In this document: piece after piece, positions 10,523 through 18,680 of the stretch
Numbering within the stretch: position 1 is the first letter of the stretch
Layout of the letters: each line of letters starts with the position of its first letter
Assembly: GCF_017676365.1 (NCBI RefSeq)
Contig: NZ_JADKMA010000024.1
Coordinates: 1 to 51,631, forward strand
Direction: 5' to 3'
Length of the DNA: 51,631 nucleotides
From: Streptomyces oryzae
Lineage (GTDB): Bacteria; Actinomycetota; Actinomycetes; Streptomycetales; Streptomycetaceae
Position numbers and translations under genes: made by a program
Notes under the pieces: generated by a model
The model's input: the letters and a program-made list of their open reading frames with translations, nothing else
Told to the model about the DNA's origin: nothing
Database searches by the model: none

Positions 10523-11337
10523 CGCGGACCCCCTCCCGTGGCGACGGCGTGGGAGGGGGCGCCCGTGGCGGTCGTACGCTCCGTCGCGGTCGTGGGCTCC
10601 GTCGCGGTCGTACGCTCCGTGGCGGCGAGGATCTCCGCGAGGTGCATGGTCCGCACCCCGGTGCGCAACCGGGAGAGCAGACCACCGATGTGCGTCAGAC
10701 AGGAGTTGTCTCCCGCACAGAGGACCTCGGCCCCGCTGTCCAGTACGCCGCGCACCTTGTCGGCGCCCATGGCCACCGAGGTGTCGGAGTTCTTCAGCGC
10801 GAACGTGCCGCCGAATCCGCAGCACTGCGTGGCGTCGGGCAGTTCCACCAGGTCGATGCCCCGCACCGCCCGCAGCAGGGCGAGCGGCCGGTCGGCGACG
10901 CCCAGCATCCGCAGCGAGTGGCAGGTGGGGTGGTAGGTGACCCGGTGCGGGAAGTAGGCGCCGACATCCGTCACTTCGAGCACATCGACCAGGAACTCGG
11001 ACAGCTCGTAGACCGGAGGCGCGGTACGTACGGCCTCCAGGAGCCCCCGGTCACCTGCCACTTCGGCCACTCTCGCGTGGTGGTGGCGGATCATCGCGGC
11101 GCAGGACCCCGAGGGTGCGACCACGGCGTCGTAGCCGGCGAACACCTCGCCGAACCGGCGCACCAGCGGTATGCAGTCACGCTGGTAGCCGGTGTTGAAG
11201 TGCATCTGTCCGCAGCAGGTCTGCCCGGCGGGGAAGTCCACCGTGCAGCCGAGCCGCTCCAGCAGGGTCACGACCGCACGGCCCGTGGCGGGGTGCATGG
11301 TGTCGTTGAAGCAGGTGATGAACAGCGCGGTCCTCAT
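10519..11337 (-). CDS. lutA: LutA (Fe-S)-binding lactate utilisation protein
   Basis: 272-residue protein with two cysteine-rich CCG-type regions that bind iron-sulfur clusters: ITCFNDTMHP with TCCGQMHF in the first half, and YHPTCHSLRML with ATQCCGFGGTFAL in the second. This is the LutA/GlpC-like subunit of the lactate oxidase complex. The last 30 or so residues carry a low-complexity repeat of about six residues per unit (TERTTA) absent from typical LutA, so the C-terminus may be an unstructured extension. It is separated from lutP by 79 bases without an obvious promoter, so one transcript from lutP is likely. Confidence 0.93.
   Translation of the reverse strand: MRTALFITCFNDTMHPATGRAVVTLLERLGCTVDFPAGQTCCGQMHFNTGYQRDCIPLVRRFGEVFAGYDAVVAPSGSCAAMIRHHHARVAEVAGDRGLLEAVRTAPPVYELSEFLVDVLEVTDVGAYFPHRVTYHPTCHSLRMLGVADRPLALLRAVRGIDLVELPDATQCCGFGGTFALKNSDTSVAMGADKVRGVLDSGAEVLCAGDNSCLTHIGGLLSRLRTGVRTMHLAEILAATERTTATEPTTATERTTATGAPSHAVATGGGPR
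10568..10621. repeat. 18-bp tandem repeat, three copies, inside lutA
   Basis: Three consecutive 18-base units begin GCGGTCGT at 10568, 10586 and 10604. They differ at few positions (TACGCTCC against GGGCTCC in the second copy) and stay in frame, each coding six residues of the LutA tail. Slippage could change the copy number without a frameshift. Confidence 0.75.
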
Positions 11338-11416
11338 GTTCTCTCCGATCGCGCGAGGGGATTCGGGGGTACGGGGATACGGGTGCGCGGGCGTCGCCGG
11401 TCGCCGGTGCGCAGGG

Positions 11417-13150
11417 TCAGGGGAGCATCCAGGCCAGGAGGTTGGACTGGAGAAAGACCAGCAGGCACATCACCAGCAGCAGGAGCAGACTCCACTTGAT
11501 CGCCTTGCGGAACAGCTCCGCTTCGTGTCCGAGCAGACCGACGGCTGTGGCGGCGATGGTGAGGTTCTGCGGGCTGATCATCTTGCCGACCACGCCGCCG
11601 GAGGTGTTCGCGGCCACCAGCAGCGCCGGGTCGAGCCCCGCCTTCCCGGCCGCGGTCTGCTGCAGCGTGGCGAACAGCGCGTTGGCCGAGGTGTCCGAGC
11701 CGGTCACCGCGGTGCCGAGCCAGCCGAGGATGGGGGAGAGGAAGGCGAACGCGGCGCCGGTGCCGGCGATCCAGGAGCCCATGGTGATGGTGAGCCCGGC
11801 CAGGTTCATCACGTAGGCGAGCGCCAGCACCGAGGCGACCGTCAGCATGGCCCAGCGCAGCTTGACCACGGTGCCGGCGAACTCGCGTACCGCGACCGAG
11901 GGCCTGACCCGGTAGACGGCGGCGACGACGACTCCGCTGAGCAGCAGCAGGGTGCCGGGAGACGACAGCCACGGAAGGACGTACTGCGTGGTGCCGGAGA
12001 CCTCTCCGCCCGTGGTGAGCAGCTTCCCGTCGATCCCGGGCCAGGGGATCGATACGTCGGTGGAGGCGAGGAACTCCTTGACCGGGTCCCAGAGTTTCGC
12101 CACCGAGAAGACGGCGATCACCACGAGGTAGGGCGCGAAGGCCATCGCCACTCGGGAGTTGCTGATCCGCGGCGACGAGGCCAGGGCGTCGCCGTACGCG
12201 GACGGACCGGAGCCGGCTGCCTCGGAGCCGTCCGGGGTGGAGCCGTCCGGGCTGGGGCCAGTCGGGGCGGAGCCCTCCGTCGCGTGGGTCTCCGTTTCCG
12301 CGGCGCGCTTCAGGTCGGCACGTACCTGCTCGCCGCCCAGCGGGTGCCAGACCCTCAGGAAGAGCACGACGGTCACCAGCGCCACCAGCGAGGCGATGAT
12401 GTCGGTCAGCTCCACCGACACGTAGGTCGCGCTCACGAACTGCGCCGCCGCGAAGGTCCCGCCGCAGACCAGCGCCACGGGCCAGGTCTGGCGTATTCCG
12501 CGTATGCCGTCGACCAGCGCCACCAGCAGCAGCGGGACGAACAGCGCCAGCAGCGGCGTCTGGCGGCCGACGTAGGCGCCCAGATCGGTGTAGGGGATGC
12601 CGGTGAGGTTGCCCGCGGTGATGATCGGGATGCCGATGGCGCCGAAGGCCACCGGCGCGGTGTTGGCGACGAGCACCGTACCGGCAGCGCGGAGCGGCGA
12701 GAAACCGAGCGCCATCAGCATGACGCCGGTGATCGCCACCGGGGCGCCGAAGCCGGCCAGCGCCTCCAGCAGCGCGCCGAAGCAGAAGGCGATGATCAGC
12801 GCCTGCACCCTCAGGTCGCTGCTGACCAGGTTGAAGGAGCGGCGCAGGTCCTCGAACCAGCCGCTGACGACGGTGAGCTGGTAGACCCAGATCGCCGTGA
12901 GGACGATCCACATGATCGGGAACAGGCCGAACGCCGCGCCCTCCGAAGCGGAGAGCAGCGCGTAGCCGACCGGCATGCCGTACGCGGTCACGGCGACGGC
13001 GACGGCCACGCCCAGCGCGGCCAGTCCGGCCCAGTGGGCCTTGAGCCGCACTCCGCCCAGCAGGACGAACAACGTCAGCAGCGGCAACGCCGCTATCAGC
13101 GCCGACAGGGCCAGGCTGTCCAGAACCGGGGAAAGATCTGGCTGGAACAT
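11417..13150 (-). CDS. lutP: L-lactate permease (LctP/LldP family)
   Basis: 577-residue integral membrane lactate/proton symporter. It begins with a hydrophobic stretch (LALSALIAALPLLTLFVLLGGV) and has many membrane helices. Family signatures include FGALLEALAGFGAPVAITG, NTAPVAFGAIGIPIITA and a C-terminal NTSGGVVGKMISPQNL. A loop near residues 310-350 carries imperfect GSTPDGS-like repeats (TGPSPDGSTPDGSEAAGSG). The ATG at 13150 has GGAGGG ten bases upstream; the frame extends to 13267 but that would run through the operators. It is the first gene of lutPABC. Confidence 0.93.
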   Translation of the reverse strand: MFQPDLSPVLDSLALSALIAALPLLTLFVLLGGVRLKAHWAGLAALGVAVAVAVTAYGMPVGYALLSASEGAAFGLFPIMWIVLTAIWVYQLTVVSGWFEDLRRSFNLVSSDLRVQALIIAFCFGALLEALAGFGAPVAITGVMLMALGFSPLRAAGTVLVANTAPVAFGAIGIPIITAGNLTGIPYTDLGAYVGRQTPLLALFVPLLLVALVDGIRGIRQTWPVALVCGGTFAAAQFVSATYVSVELTDIIASLVALVTVVLFLRVWHPLGGEQVRADLKRAAETETHATEGSAPTGPSPDGSTPDGSEAAGSGPSAYGDALASSPRISNSRVAMAFAPYLVVIAVFSVAKLWDPVKEFLASTDVSIPWPGIDGKLLTTGGEVSGTTQYVLPWLSSPGTLLLLSGVVVAAVYRVRPSVAVREFAGTVVKLRWAMLTVASVLALAYVMNLAGLTITMGSWIAGTGAAFAFLSPILGWLGTAVTGSDTSANALFATLQQTAAGKAGLDPALLVAANTSGGVVGKMISPQNLTIAATAVGLLGHEAELFRKAIKWSLLLLLVMCLLVFLQSNLLAWMLP

Positions 13151-13172
13151 ACAACCCTCCGCCTTTGGGGGC

Positions 13173-13185
13173 TTGGTCAGACCAT
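13173..13185. promoter_or_regulatory. Lactate regulator operator, copy 1
   Basis: TTGGTCAGACCAT, a 13-base near-perfect inverted repeat (one mismatch), 23 bases upstream of the lutP start. It matches the TTGGTC-N-GACCAA form known for LldR-type GntR regulators. Its position close to the start codon suggests repression by roadblock or promoter occlusion. Confidence 0.75.
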
Positions 13186-13250
13186 TGACTGGGCGCTCAA
13201 GGTACGGAGCCGGCCACGCGCTGTCCAGGGTTCTGACAGCAACAATCTGC

Positions 13251-13263
13251 TTGGTCGGACCAA
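13251..13263. promoter_or_regulatory. Lactate regulator operator, copy 2
   Basis: TTGGTCGGACCAA, a perfect inverted repeat around a central G. It is 78 bases from copy 1 and lies between the divergent lutP and regulator genes. Two sites of this type in one intergenic region support autoregulation and control of lutPABC by the adjacent FadR-type regulator. Confidence 0.8.
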
Positions 13264-13355
13264 ACAATCCGCTGACGGGCTACGATGAACGGGTGCCGAG
13301 CTGGCAATCCGCCCGCCGCGAGCTGCACTGATGACCCAGAGTGAAAGGCCGGTCC

Positions 13356-14132
13356 GTGTCTGAGCCGATAGCCTGGGAGCCGGTTCCGCGCTCCCGTACC
13401 TTTGAGCTCGTTCTCGCACGGATCGAGGAGCAGATCCTGACCGGCAACCTCCGGGTCGGCGACCGGCTGCCGCCGGAGCGGGAGCTGGTCGAGCTGCTCG
13501 GGGTGAGCCGGGCCGCGGTGCGCGAGGCGCTGCGGGTGCTGGAGGCGCAGGGCGCCCTGCGTCCGCGAGTGGGCACCGGGCCGGCCTCCGGCAGCGTGAT
13601 CGCCGCGATGCCCAGCGCGGGCCTCACCCAGTTCCTGCGCCTGCACATGGCGCTGGCACACTTCCCCTTCGCCGACGTGGTGGAGGCGCGCGCCACGCTT
13701 GAACGCTCCAGTGCCCGACTGGCCGCCGCACAGGCGACCCCCGAGCATCTCGCCGCGATGCGGGAGCAGTTGGACCGCATGGACGATCCCCGGCTGAGCC
13801 TGGAGAAGTTCAACGACTGCGACACCGAGTTCCACGCGTCGATCGCCGAGGCCGGCGGGAACCGGCTGATCGCCGATATGACCATCGCGGTGCGCAACGC
13901 CGTCCGGCACACCCTGCTGAAGGTCTTCCACGAGCTCGACGACTGGGAGGCCACCGCGGCCCGGCTCCGCTCGGAACACCACGCGATCTACGACGCCATT
14001 GCCGCAGGCGACTCCGAGCGCGCCGGGGAGCTCGTGGAGGCCCATATCCGCGGCTTCCACCACGACTTGGTCTACGCGGTCCTGGACGAGCCGGAGCGCG
14101 GCGCGGAGCCCGAGAGCGGCACCGGGTCTTAG
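13356..14132 (+). CDS. lutR: FadR-subfamily GntR regulator of lactate operon (LldR/LutR-like)
   Basis: 258-residue repressor with an N-terminal winged helix (LRVGDRLPPERELVELLGVSRAAVREALRVLEAQGALR) and a C-terminal all-helical FCD domain with metal/ligand-type residues (FNDCDTEFHASIAEAGGNRL, HHAIYDAIAAGD, HIRGFH). The GTG at 13356 has AAAGG about eight bases upstream; an earlier GTG at 13341 is possible. It is divergent from lutPABC, and the two TTGGTC-N-GACCAA boxes between them are its likely targets, with lactate as inducer. Confidence 0.88.
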   Translation: MSEPIAWEPVPRSRTFELVLARIEEQILTGNLRVGDRLPPERELVELLGVSRAAVREALRVLEAQGALRPRVGTGPASGSVIAAMPSAGLTQFLRLHMALAHFPFADVVEARATLERSSARLAAAQATPEHLAAMREQLDRMDDPRLSLEKFNDCDTEFHASIAEAGGNRLIADMTIAVRNAVRHTLLKVFHELDDWEATAARLRSEHHAIYDAIAAGDSERAGELVEAHIRGFHHDLVYAVLDEPERGAEPESGTGS

Positions 14133-14210
14133 CGCCGGCGAAGTCCCGCCCCGGCCGCGGTCGGTGGGCCGCTGTCGGGTCCGGCCGCACGTGGTGACAG
14201 GATGGGGCGA

Positions 14211-14786
14211 ATGACGGCGAATCGCGATGTTTGCTCACATTCCCCGGTGTCCGAGACCGAGACCGGGCTCTGGTCCGGCCCTGGCCCGGTCCACGCCGAC
14301 CTGCTCGCCGCGAAGAGGCTGGTCTACGACCCGAACGGGTTCATATGCTCGCAGCCGGTGGCCGAAGCCGAAGGCGCCGAGTACGGGGCGCACGAGCTGA
14401 CGGTGGACGGTCTGGCGGTGCGGTTCCGCGCCGCCAAGACCACCCCCACCAAGGCCGGCCAGTTCGTCACCGTGTGGCAGAGGTCGGTTCAGGGACCGAT
14501 CCGGCCGTTCGACGCCGACGACCCCCTCGACCTCATCGTCGTCAGCTGCCGCGACGGTCACCACTTCGGACAGTTCGTCTTTCCGCGGGACGTGCTGTGC
14601 GAGCGGGGAATCGTCTCGCGAGGCGGTGTCGGCGGGAAGCGCGCGTTCCGTGTCTATCCGCCCTGGGTGACCACCACAGCCCGGCAGGCCCGCAGCACCC
14701 AGGCATGGCAGGTGAACCACTTCCTGCCCGTTCCTGACGGCGGCCCTGCCGATTCCGCCCGTGCCCGGGCGCTGTACCACCCCTGA
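14211..14786 (+). CDS. MepB family protein
   Basis: 191-residue soluble protein of the MepB family, named after the third gene of the staphylococcal mepRAB efflux locus; the function is unknown. Family features are VYDPNGF near the N-terminus, YGAHELTVDGLAVRFRAAKTTPTKAGQFVTVW in the middle, then FGQFVFPRDVLCERGI and KRAFRVYPPW. The ATG at 14211 comes nine bases after a less likely upstream start. No efflux gene adjoins it, so it probably acts alone. It is convergent with the monooxygenase gene. Confidence 0.8.
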   Translation: MTANRDVCSHSPVSETETGLWSGPGPVHADLLAAKRLVYDPNGFICSQPVAEAEGAEYGAHELTVDGLAVRFRAAKTTPTKAGQFVTVWQRSVQGPIRPFDADDPLDLIVVSCRDGHHFGQFVFPRDVLCERGIVSRGGVGGKRAFRVYPPWVTTTARQARSTQAWQVNHFLPVPDGGPADSARARALYHP

Positions 14787-14823
14787 AGAAACCCCGCACC
14801 GGCACACCCCGACCGGAGAGCCG

Positions 14824-16491
14824 CTACGCGAGCCTGATCGGCTTCAGCTCGTCGAAGCGGTCGCCCGGGCCCGGGTTTGCCGCGCTGGTCTTGCCGCCCA
14901 GCTGGGTCATGACGCCCCAGACGGCGTTCAGGCCAGTCGTGACCGCGCCCTCGGCCCAGCCGCCGGTCCAGGACACGTCGTCGCCCGCGAGGAAGATTCC
15001 GCGGTGTGCGGGATCGAGGCCGTCCTGCATGAAGTGGGTGTAGAGACGCTCCTGGTAGCGGTAGTGGCCGGGCAGATTGTCGCTGAAGGCGCCCATGAAG
15101 TCCGGGTCGTCCTCCCAGGAGATGGTCACCGGCTCGCCGATGATGTGCGACGCGATGTCGACGTTCGGGTAGATCTGCTTCAAGGAGTGCAGCATCAGCC
15201 GCACACGCTCGTCGACACCGAGCGGCAGCCACTTGAGCGCGTCGTCGTTCCAGGTGTACGACAGGCAGATCAGCGCCGGCTTGTCAGGGCCGTCGTCCAG
15301 CAGATACGTGCCGCGCGTGAGCCGGTCCGTGAGCGTGGTGCTGAGCACATGCCGGCCGGTCCCGGCGTCGACGTCCTTCCAGAAGGGCCGGTCGACGGCG
15401 ACGAACGTCTTGGACGACTGCATGTAGTGCGTCCGCTCGATGGCAGTCCACAGCTGGTGGCTGAAGAGTGATTCGTCCGTGTCGATCCGGGCGGACAGCA
15501 GCCACGACTGGCAGGTGGCGATGACCGCTGGGTAGGACGATGTCCTGCCCCACCGGTCCGTGACCTCGATATGGCTGCTCCCGCCGGCTGCCCGCCGTAT
15601 GCGCCGTACCGCTCCGCGCGGAGAGCCGCCGTGCAGCGAGGCGAGGCTGGTTCCGGCGGGCCAGTGCGCGAGCTGCCCGGGGGCGTGCTGCCACAGGAGC
15701 TGGGGGAGGCGCTGGGCACCGCCGAGTATCCGCTGCTGCTCGTCCTCGGCGCCTACGTAGACCACGCGGAGGATCTCGAGCATCGAGTCGGGGAAGTTGG
15801 TGTCCCAGCCACCCGTGCCGAAGCCGACGAGCCCGAACGCCTCGCGGTAGGCGAAGGGGAGGGCGGAGAACGCCTTGGAGGTGGCGAGGTAGTGCGAGAA
15901 GGACATGTCGTCCAGCAGCGGCACCAGCTCGTTCCAGAGCTTCTTGACCGTGGCGTGGTCGCGGGCCGCGATCGCCTGCCGCATGGCGCTGAAGTGGGCG
16001 CGTTCCTCCAGGCAGTCCTGCCAGGCCGCGGCCACATCGTGGAACATCTGCGGCAGGTCGGCGGGGGTCTCGGCGTAGTGCTTGCGTCCGGCGATCTCGA
16101 TCACGGTGCTGTCGGACGCCGGGGTGAGGGGGTTCGGGAACGGCTCGGTGCCGAGGCCGAGGAGGTCGATGTAGTGGAAGAGAGCACGGGCGGACAGCGG
16201 GAACCGCATGCCGCCGAGATCGGCCACCGGGCGGTCGGTGCCGGGCGGGACGACACCGCGCATCCTGCCGCCGAGTTGGGCGGACTCGTACACGACCGGC
16301 TTCAGCCCCAGCTTCATCAGTTCGTACGCGGCGACCAGTCCCGACATGCCGGCGCCGACGACGGCGACCTCCGTGCCGTGGTGCTCGGGCGGGATCGAGC
16401 CGAGCCCGTCGGGGTGGGCCAGGTAGTCGTCGTAGGGGAAGGGGAAGTCCGGGATCAGCATGCTGATGCCGCGCTGCGGGGTTGTGTTCAC
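14824..16491 (-). CDS. Flavin amino acid 2-monooxygenase (DavB/lysine 2-monooxygenase type)
   Basis: 555-residue flavoprotein predicted to decarboxylate and oxygenate an L-amino acid to the amide one carbon shorter. It matches my memory of Pseudomonas lysine 2-monooxygenase (DavB) along its length: FPFPYDDYLAHPDGLGSIP, the FAD motif VAVVGAGMSGLVAAYE (about residues 42-57), ADLGGMRFP, FGTGGWDTNFP, MQSSKTFVAVDRPFWKD, LTDRLTRGTYL and IFLAGDDVSWTGGWAEGA. The GTG at 16491 is the likely start. It is last in a permease/M20/amidase run. Arginine, tryptophan and phenylalanine 2-monooxygenases share this fold, so the substrate is open. Confidence 0.85.
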   Translation of the reverse strand: MNTTPQRGISMLIPDFPFPYDDYLAHPDGLGSIPPEHHGTEVAVVGAGMSGLVAAYELMKLGLKPVVYESAQLGGRMRGVVPPGTDRPVADLGGMRFPLSARALFHYIDLLGLGTEPFPNPLTPASDSTVIEIAGRKHYAETPADLPQMFHDVAAAWQDCLEERAHFSAMRQAIAARDHATVKKLWNELVPLLDDMSFSHYLATSKAFSALPFAYREAFGLVGFGTGGWDTNFPDSMLEILRVVYVGAEDEQQRILGGAQRLPQLLWQHAPGQLAHWPAGTSLASLHGGSPRGAVRRIRRAAGGSSHIEVTDRWGRTSSYPAVIATCQSWLLSARIDTDESLFSHQLWTAIERTHYMQSSKTFVAVDRPFWKDVDAGTGRHVLSTTLTDRLTRGTYLLDDGPDKPALICLSYTWNDDALKWLPLGVDERVRLMLHSLKQIYPNVDIASHIIGEPVTISWEDDPDFMGAFSDNLPGHYRYQERLYTHFMQDGLDPAHRGIFLAGDDVSWTGGWAEGAVTTGLNAVWGVMTQLGGKTSAANPGPGDRFDELKPIRLA

Positions 16492-16611
16492 GGGATGTCC
16501 TGAAGGGCTCGTGCCGGGAGGGCCCGGCGCGGGTCGGTTGTGCGGAAAATGAGGGGTCGCTTCAAGGCGGGCCGGGCCGGTCAGCGGCGCGGAGAGGTGG
16601 CCGTGGCGGGT

Positions 16612-17403
16612 TCAGCCGCGCAGCGCGAGGTAGTCGGTGTCGCGGCGTGCCGCCTGCAGGAGGTTCCGGCTGACATCGCCCACCACCAGTTCCTCGCGCG
16701 TCTCACCTGCTGCGACGCGCCGGCCGTAGGGATCGCTGAGGCAGCTCAGTCCGGCGAAGCCGGGTCCCGTGTGGTTGGCGTAGGCGATGAAGATCTGGCT
16801 CTCCAGCGCCCGGGTGGGCACCACCATGCCGGGGACGAGGCGGGTGTCGAACGGCGCGGGGCGCCCGTCGGCGGGTGGGCGCAGCGGAACCGCGGTGGGC
16901 ACGCACAGCAGCTCGGCGCCGGACAGCGCCACCGCGCGGGTGAACTCGGGGAACTCCACGTCGAAGCAGACGCCGAGCGCCACGCCGACACCGTGCAGGG
17001 GAACGACCCGGGGGCGTTCCCGGCCGGGCGTGAAGTACGCGTTCTCCACCGGGCCGAAGAGATGAGCCTTGTGGTATCTGGTCAGTTCGCATCCGCTGCG
17101 GTCGAAGAGCGAGGCGCTGATGAACCGTTCGCCACCGTGGCGGTCGACGGTCGAGGCGACGATTGCCACGCCCGCGGACCGTGCCAGGGCGGCGAGCCGC
17201 TCGCGCTGTCCGGCTCCGTCGTCGTCGGCGACGGCCGCGGGGTCGTAACCGCTGACGAACAGCTCGGGCGTCACCAGAAGCTGCGCCCCACGCGCCACGG
17301 CCTGCCGGGTGAACCTCTCGACGGTCGCAAGGTTGCGGGTGGCGTCCCCGACCACGCCGGTGGCCTGCAGGACCGCCACCCTCAGAAATCCGGGCTCAGT
17401 CAT
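16612..17403 (-). CDS. Nitrilase-superfamily amidase (DavA-like carbon-nitrogen hydrolase)
   Basis: 263-residue amidase with the nitrilase triad Glu47 (VTPELF), Lys112 (YHKAHLFG) and Cys146 (GVCFDVEFPE). In Pseudomonas the DavB product 5-aminovaleramide is hydrolysed by DavA, an enzyme of this family and size, and this gene sits upstream of the DavB-type monooxygenase, so it is most likely the amidase of the same pathway. The ATG at 17403 overlaps the end of the M20 hydrolase gene by eight bases. A gap of 120 bases separates it from the monooxygenase gene. Confidence 0.85.
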   Translation of the reverse strand: MTEPGFLRVAVLQATGVVGDATRNLATVERFTRQAVARGAQLLVTPELFVSGYDPAAVADDDGAGQRERLAALARSAGVAIVASTVDRHGGERFISASLFDRSGCELTRYHKAHLFGPVENAYFTPGRERPRVVPLHGVGVALGVCFDVEFPEFTRAVALSGAELLCVPTAVPLRPPADGRPAPFDTRLVPGMVVPTRALESQIFIAYANHTGPGFAGLSCLSDPYGRRVAAGETREELVVGDVSRNLLQAARRDTDYLALRG

Positions 17404-18655
17404 CGAGCGCGCCTTCGCACAGCCGTCGTACCACCTCGGTCAGCACGTCGACTCCGGCACACAGGTCGGCGTCCTCGGTGAACTCGCCCTCGTTGTGGCT
17501 GACCCCCTCGCGGCTCGGGACGAACAGCATCACCGTCGGTACGACGTCGTTCATGTTGATGGAGTCGTGTCCGGCCAGCGTGTGCACCGGCCGGCTGCTC
17601 ACCCCGAGAGAGTCCGCGCACGCGCGGGCCAGGCCCACTCCCGCGGTCGGGTACGGACGCACCCCCCACGCGTGGGAAGTGTCGGCCTCGATCCGGACGT
17701 TCACCTCGTCCTCGATCACCTTGATGCCCTGCTCCAGCAACTGCTTGGCCTCGGCGAGGACTTCTTCGTCCGCTGAGCGGAGATCCATCGTCAGATCGAC
17801 CTGGCGGGGGACGACGACAGGAGAGTTGGGCAGCACCGTGAGCTGTCCGACGGAGGTGTGCAGCACCCCGTCGGGGTAGCGGTCGGCCAGCTCGCGCAGC
17901 AGGACGACCAGCCGGGACGCGCCGAGGAGGGCGTCGCGGCGGTCGGCGATGACGGTGGATCCGGTGTGCGCCTGCTCGCCGTGCACGGTGACGGTGAACT
18001 TCTCCGCCGCCCAGCAGGAGTGCACGAGCCCGATCGTGGTGCCGGACTCCTCCAGGGACCGCCCCTGCTCGATGTGGATCTCGGCGCACGCAGCGGCCAC
18101 CGGCCCGGCCCCCGAACCGGTGTGCCCGATGGAGGCCAGGGCCTCGGCGACCGTCACTCCGTCCGCGTCCCGGGTGGCGAGGGCGTCCGCCGTCTTCATC
18201 TTTCCGGTGAAGACGGAGCTGCCCATCATGGAGGGCGCGAACCTGGACCCTTCCTCGTTGAACCAGTCCACCACCGCCAGGTTGTACGTGGGCCGGTGCC
18301 CGGCGGCGCGGCCCACGGCCAGCCGGCGGCCCGCGTGCAGGGCGGCCGCGACACCGTAAGCCCCGTCGAACTTCCCGGCCAGCGGCTGGCTGTCGAGGTG
18401 GGAGCCCACCAGCACATACGGCGCTCCGGGATTCCACTCCAGGAGCCCGAAGACGTTGCCGATCGCGTCGACCTCGACAGTGAAGCCGTACTGGCCCAGC
18501 AGGGTCGTGAACCAGGCACGTGCCTGGGCGTCGGCGACGGTTGCGGCCTGCCGGTCGACGCCTCCGCCGGGCGTCTCACCGATCCGGCTCAACGAGCGGA
18601 AGTCCCGCAGGAACAGGTCGGCGTCGGAACGCGTGGTGAGGTGCTCGCGCATCAT
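17396..18655 (-). CDS. M20 Zn-dependent hydrolase, N-carbamoyl amino acid hydrolase/allantoate amidohydrolase type
   Basis: 419-residue metalloenzyme of the M20 carbamoylase branch, which removes a carbamoyl group from ureido acids. Metal-binding motifs are GSHLDSQPLAGKFDG (His86, Asp88, Asp97), NEEGSRFAPSMMGSSVF (Glu134-Glu135), EIHIEQG and LAGHDSINM. The ATG at 18655 has AGGAG nine bases upstream; a second ATG follows directly. It lies between the permease (25 bases away) and the amidase (8-base overlap), so it belongs to the same pathway. Its presence is unusual beside a DavBA-type pair and points to a ureido or carbamoyl intermediate. Confidence 0.85.
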   Translation of the reverse strand: MMREHLTTRSDADLFLRDFRSLSRIGETPGGGVDRQAATVADAQARAWFTTLLGQYGFTVEVDAIGNVFGLLEWNPGAPYVLVGSHLDSQPLAGKFDGAYGVAAALHAGRRLAVGRAAGHRPTYNLAVVDWFNEEGSRFAPSMMGSSVFTGKMKTADALATRDADGVTVAEALASIGHTGSGAGPVAAACAEIHIEQGRSLEESGTTIGLVHSCWAAEKFTVTVHGEQAHTGSTVIADRRDALLGASRLVVLLRELADRYPDGVLHTSVGQLTVLPNSPVVVPRQVDLTMDLRSADEEVLAEAKQLLEQGIKVIEDEVNVRIEADTSHAWGVRPYPTAGVGLARACADSLGVSSRPVHTLAGHDSINMNDVVPTVMLFVPSREGVSHNEGEFTEDADLCAGVDVLTEVVRRLCEGALDD

Positions 18656-18680
18656 GTGCGTAATCTCCTGAGAAGTGGGG

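Noticed and set aside
8963..10936. Plus-strand open frame of 657 codons across lutBC
   Set aside because: Antisense to lutB and lutC, with no recognisable domain.
11192..13288. Plus-strand open frame of 698 codons over lutP
   Set aside because: Antisense to a permease; Gln/Arg/Gly-rich, no motifs.
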